Origin: Petrimonas sp.
GTDB taxonomy: Bacteria; Bacteroidota; Bacteroidia; Bacteroidales; Dysgonomonadaceae
Length of the DNA: 36,361 bases
Assembly (NCBI GenBank): GCA_028698105.1
Contig: JAQVEB010000002.1
Coordinates: forward strand, 1 to 36,361
Reading direction: 5' to 3'
Made by a program: the position numbers and the translations under genes. Positions 36,331-36,361 of this stretch are shown here, piece after piece. Position 1 is the stretch's first letter. Each line of letters opens with the position of its first letter. A model generated the notes under the pieces. The model was not told the DNA's origin and made no database searches. It saw only the letters and a program-made list of their open reading frames with translations.

Positions 36331-36361
36331 ATGAGAAGAGTAGTACTTGATAGAAACGAAA
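36331..36361 (+). CDS. Start of an unidentified gene, cut by the window edge
   Basis: ATG at 36331 opens a frame reading MRRVVLDRNE before the window ends. A -7 box stands 18 nt upstream. Ten codons are too few to name a family. It points away from the PUL and begins about 50 nt beyond the broken end of the GH106-type gene. It could be a regulator or part of an inserted element; neither can be shown. Confidence 0.35.
   Translation, partial: MRRVVLDRNE

Overview
The window looks like the chromosome of an anaerobic Bacteroidales bacterium, perhaps Dysgonomonadaceae-like (the family is a guess). The signs are a SusC/SusD pair, promoters of the Bacteroidetes type (TTTG about 19-21 nt before TAnnTTTG), a class I hybrid cluster protein with a Crp/Fnr regulator, Tat-lipoprotein Gfo/Idh/MocA oxidoreductases, and a CRISPR repeat ending in ATTGAAAC.

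Layout. 1-1102 is a CRISPR array of 17 repeats and 16 spacers with no cas gene in view. 1174-3635 is a divergent hcp / hcpR-like pair that shares a perfect palindromic operator. 3726-6683 holds two tandem, duplicated Gfo/Idh/MocA genes, each followed by an almost identical terminator. 6737-8494 is aspS on the minus strand. 8588-9207 is a small tRNA locus: a strong promoter, a degenerate tRNA-Pro copy, an intact tRNA-Pro(UGG), and a GIY-YIG nuclease ORF whose last codons and stop lie inside a second tRNA-Pro-like sequence. That second sequence repeats the real tRNA's 3' end exactly (18 nt).

9231-33318 is one large minus-strand polysaccharide utilization locus (PUL). In transcription order it runs susC, susD, a strong intercistronic hairpin, GH78, GH78, a GH106-like hydrolase, an AraA-like sugar isomerase, GH78, an alpha/beta-hydrolase esterase, GH78, a 159-bp inverted-repeat element, GH78. 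SusCD would bind and import a rhamnose-containing glycan, the exported rhamnosidases and the esterase would strip it, and the cytoplasmic isomerase could act on a released sugar. There is no polysaccharide lyase, sulfatase, uronidase or PUL regulator in the window. 33648-36277 is a further GH106-type gene that is broken twice: it lacks its 5' part and has a frameshift in an A10 run. At the right edge a plus-strand gene appears to begin at 36331.

The best candidates for something little described are the tRNA-Pro/GIY-YIG cassette (8640-9207) and the AraA-type isomerase embedded among five alpha-L-rhamnosidases. The A10 frameshift and the boundary near 36.25 kb suggest recent rearrangement or phase variation at the right end of the PUL.
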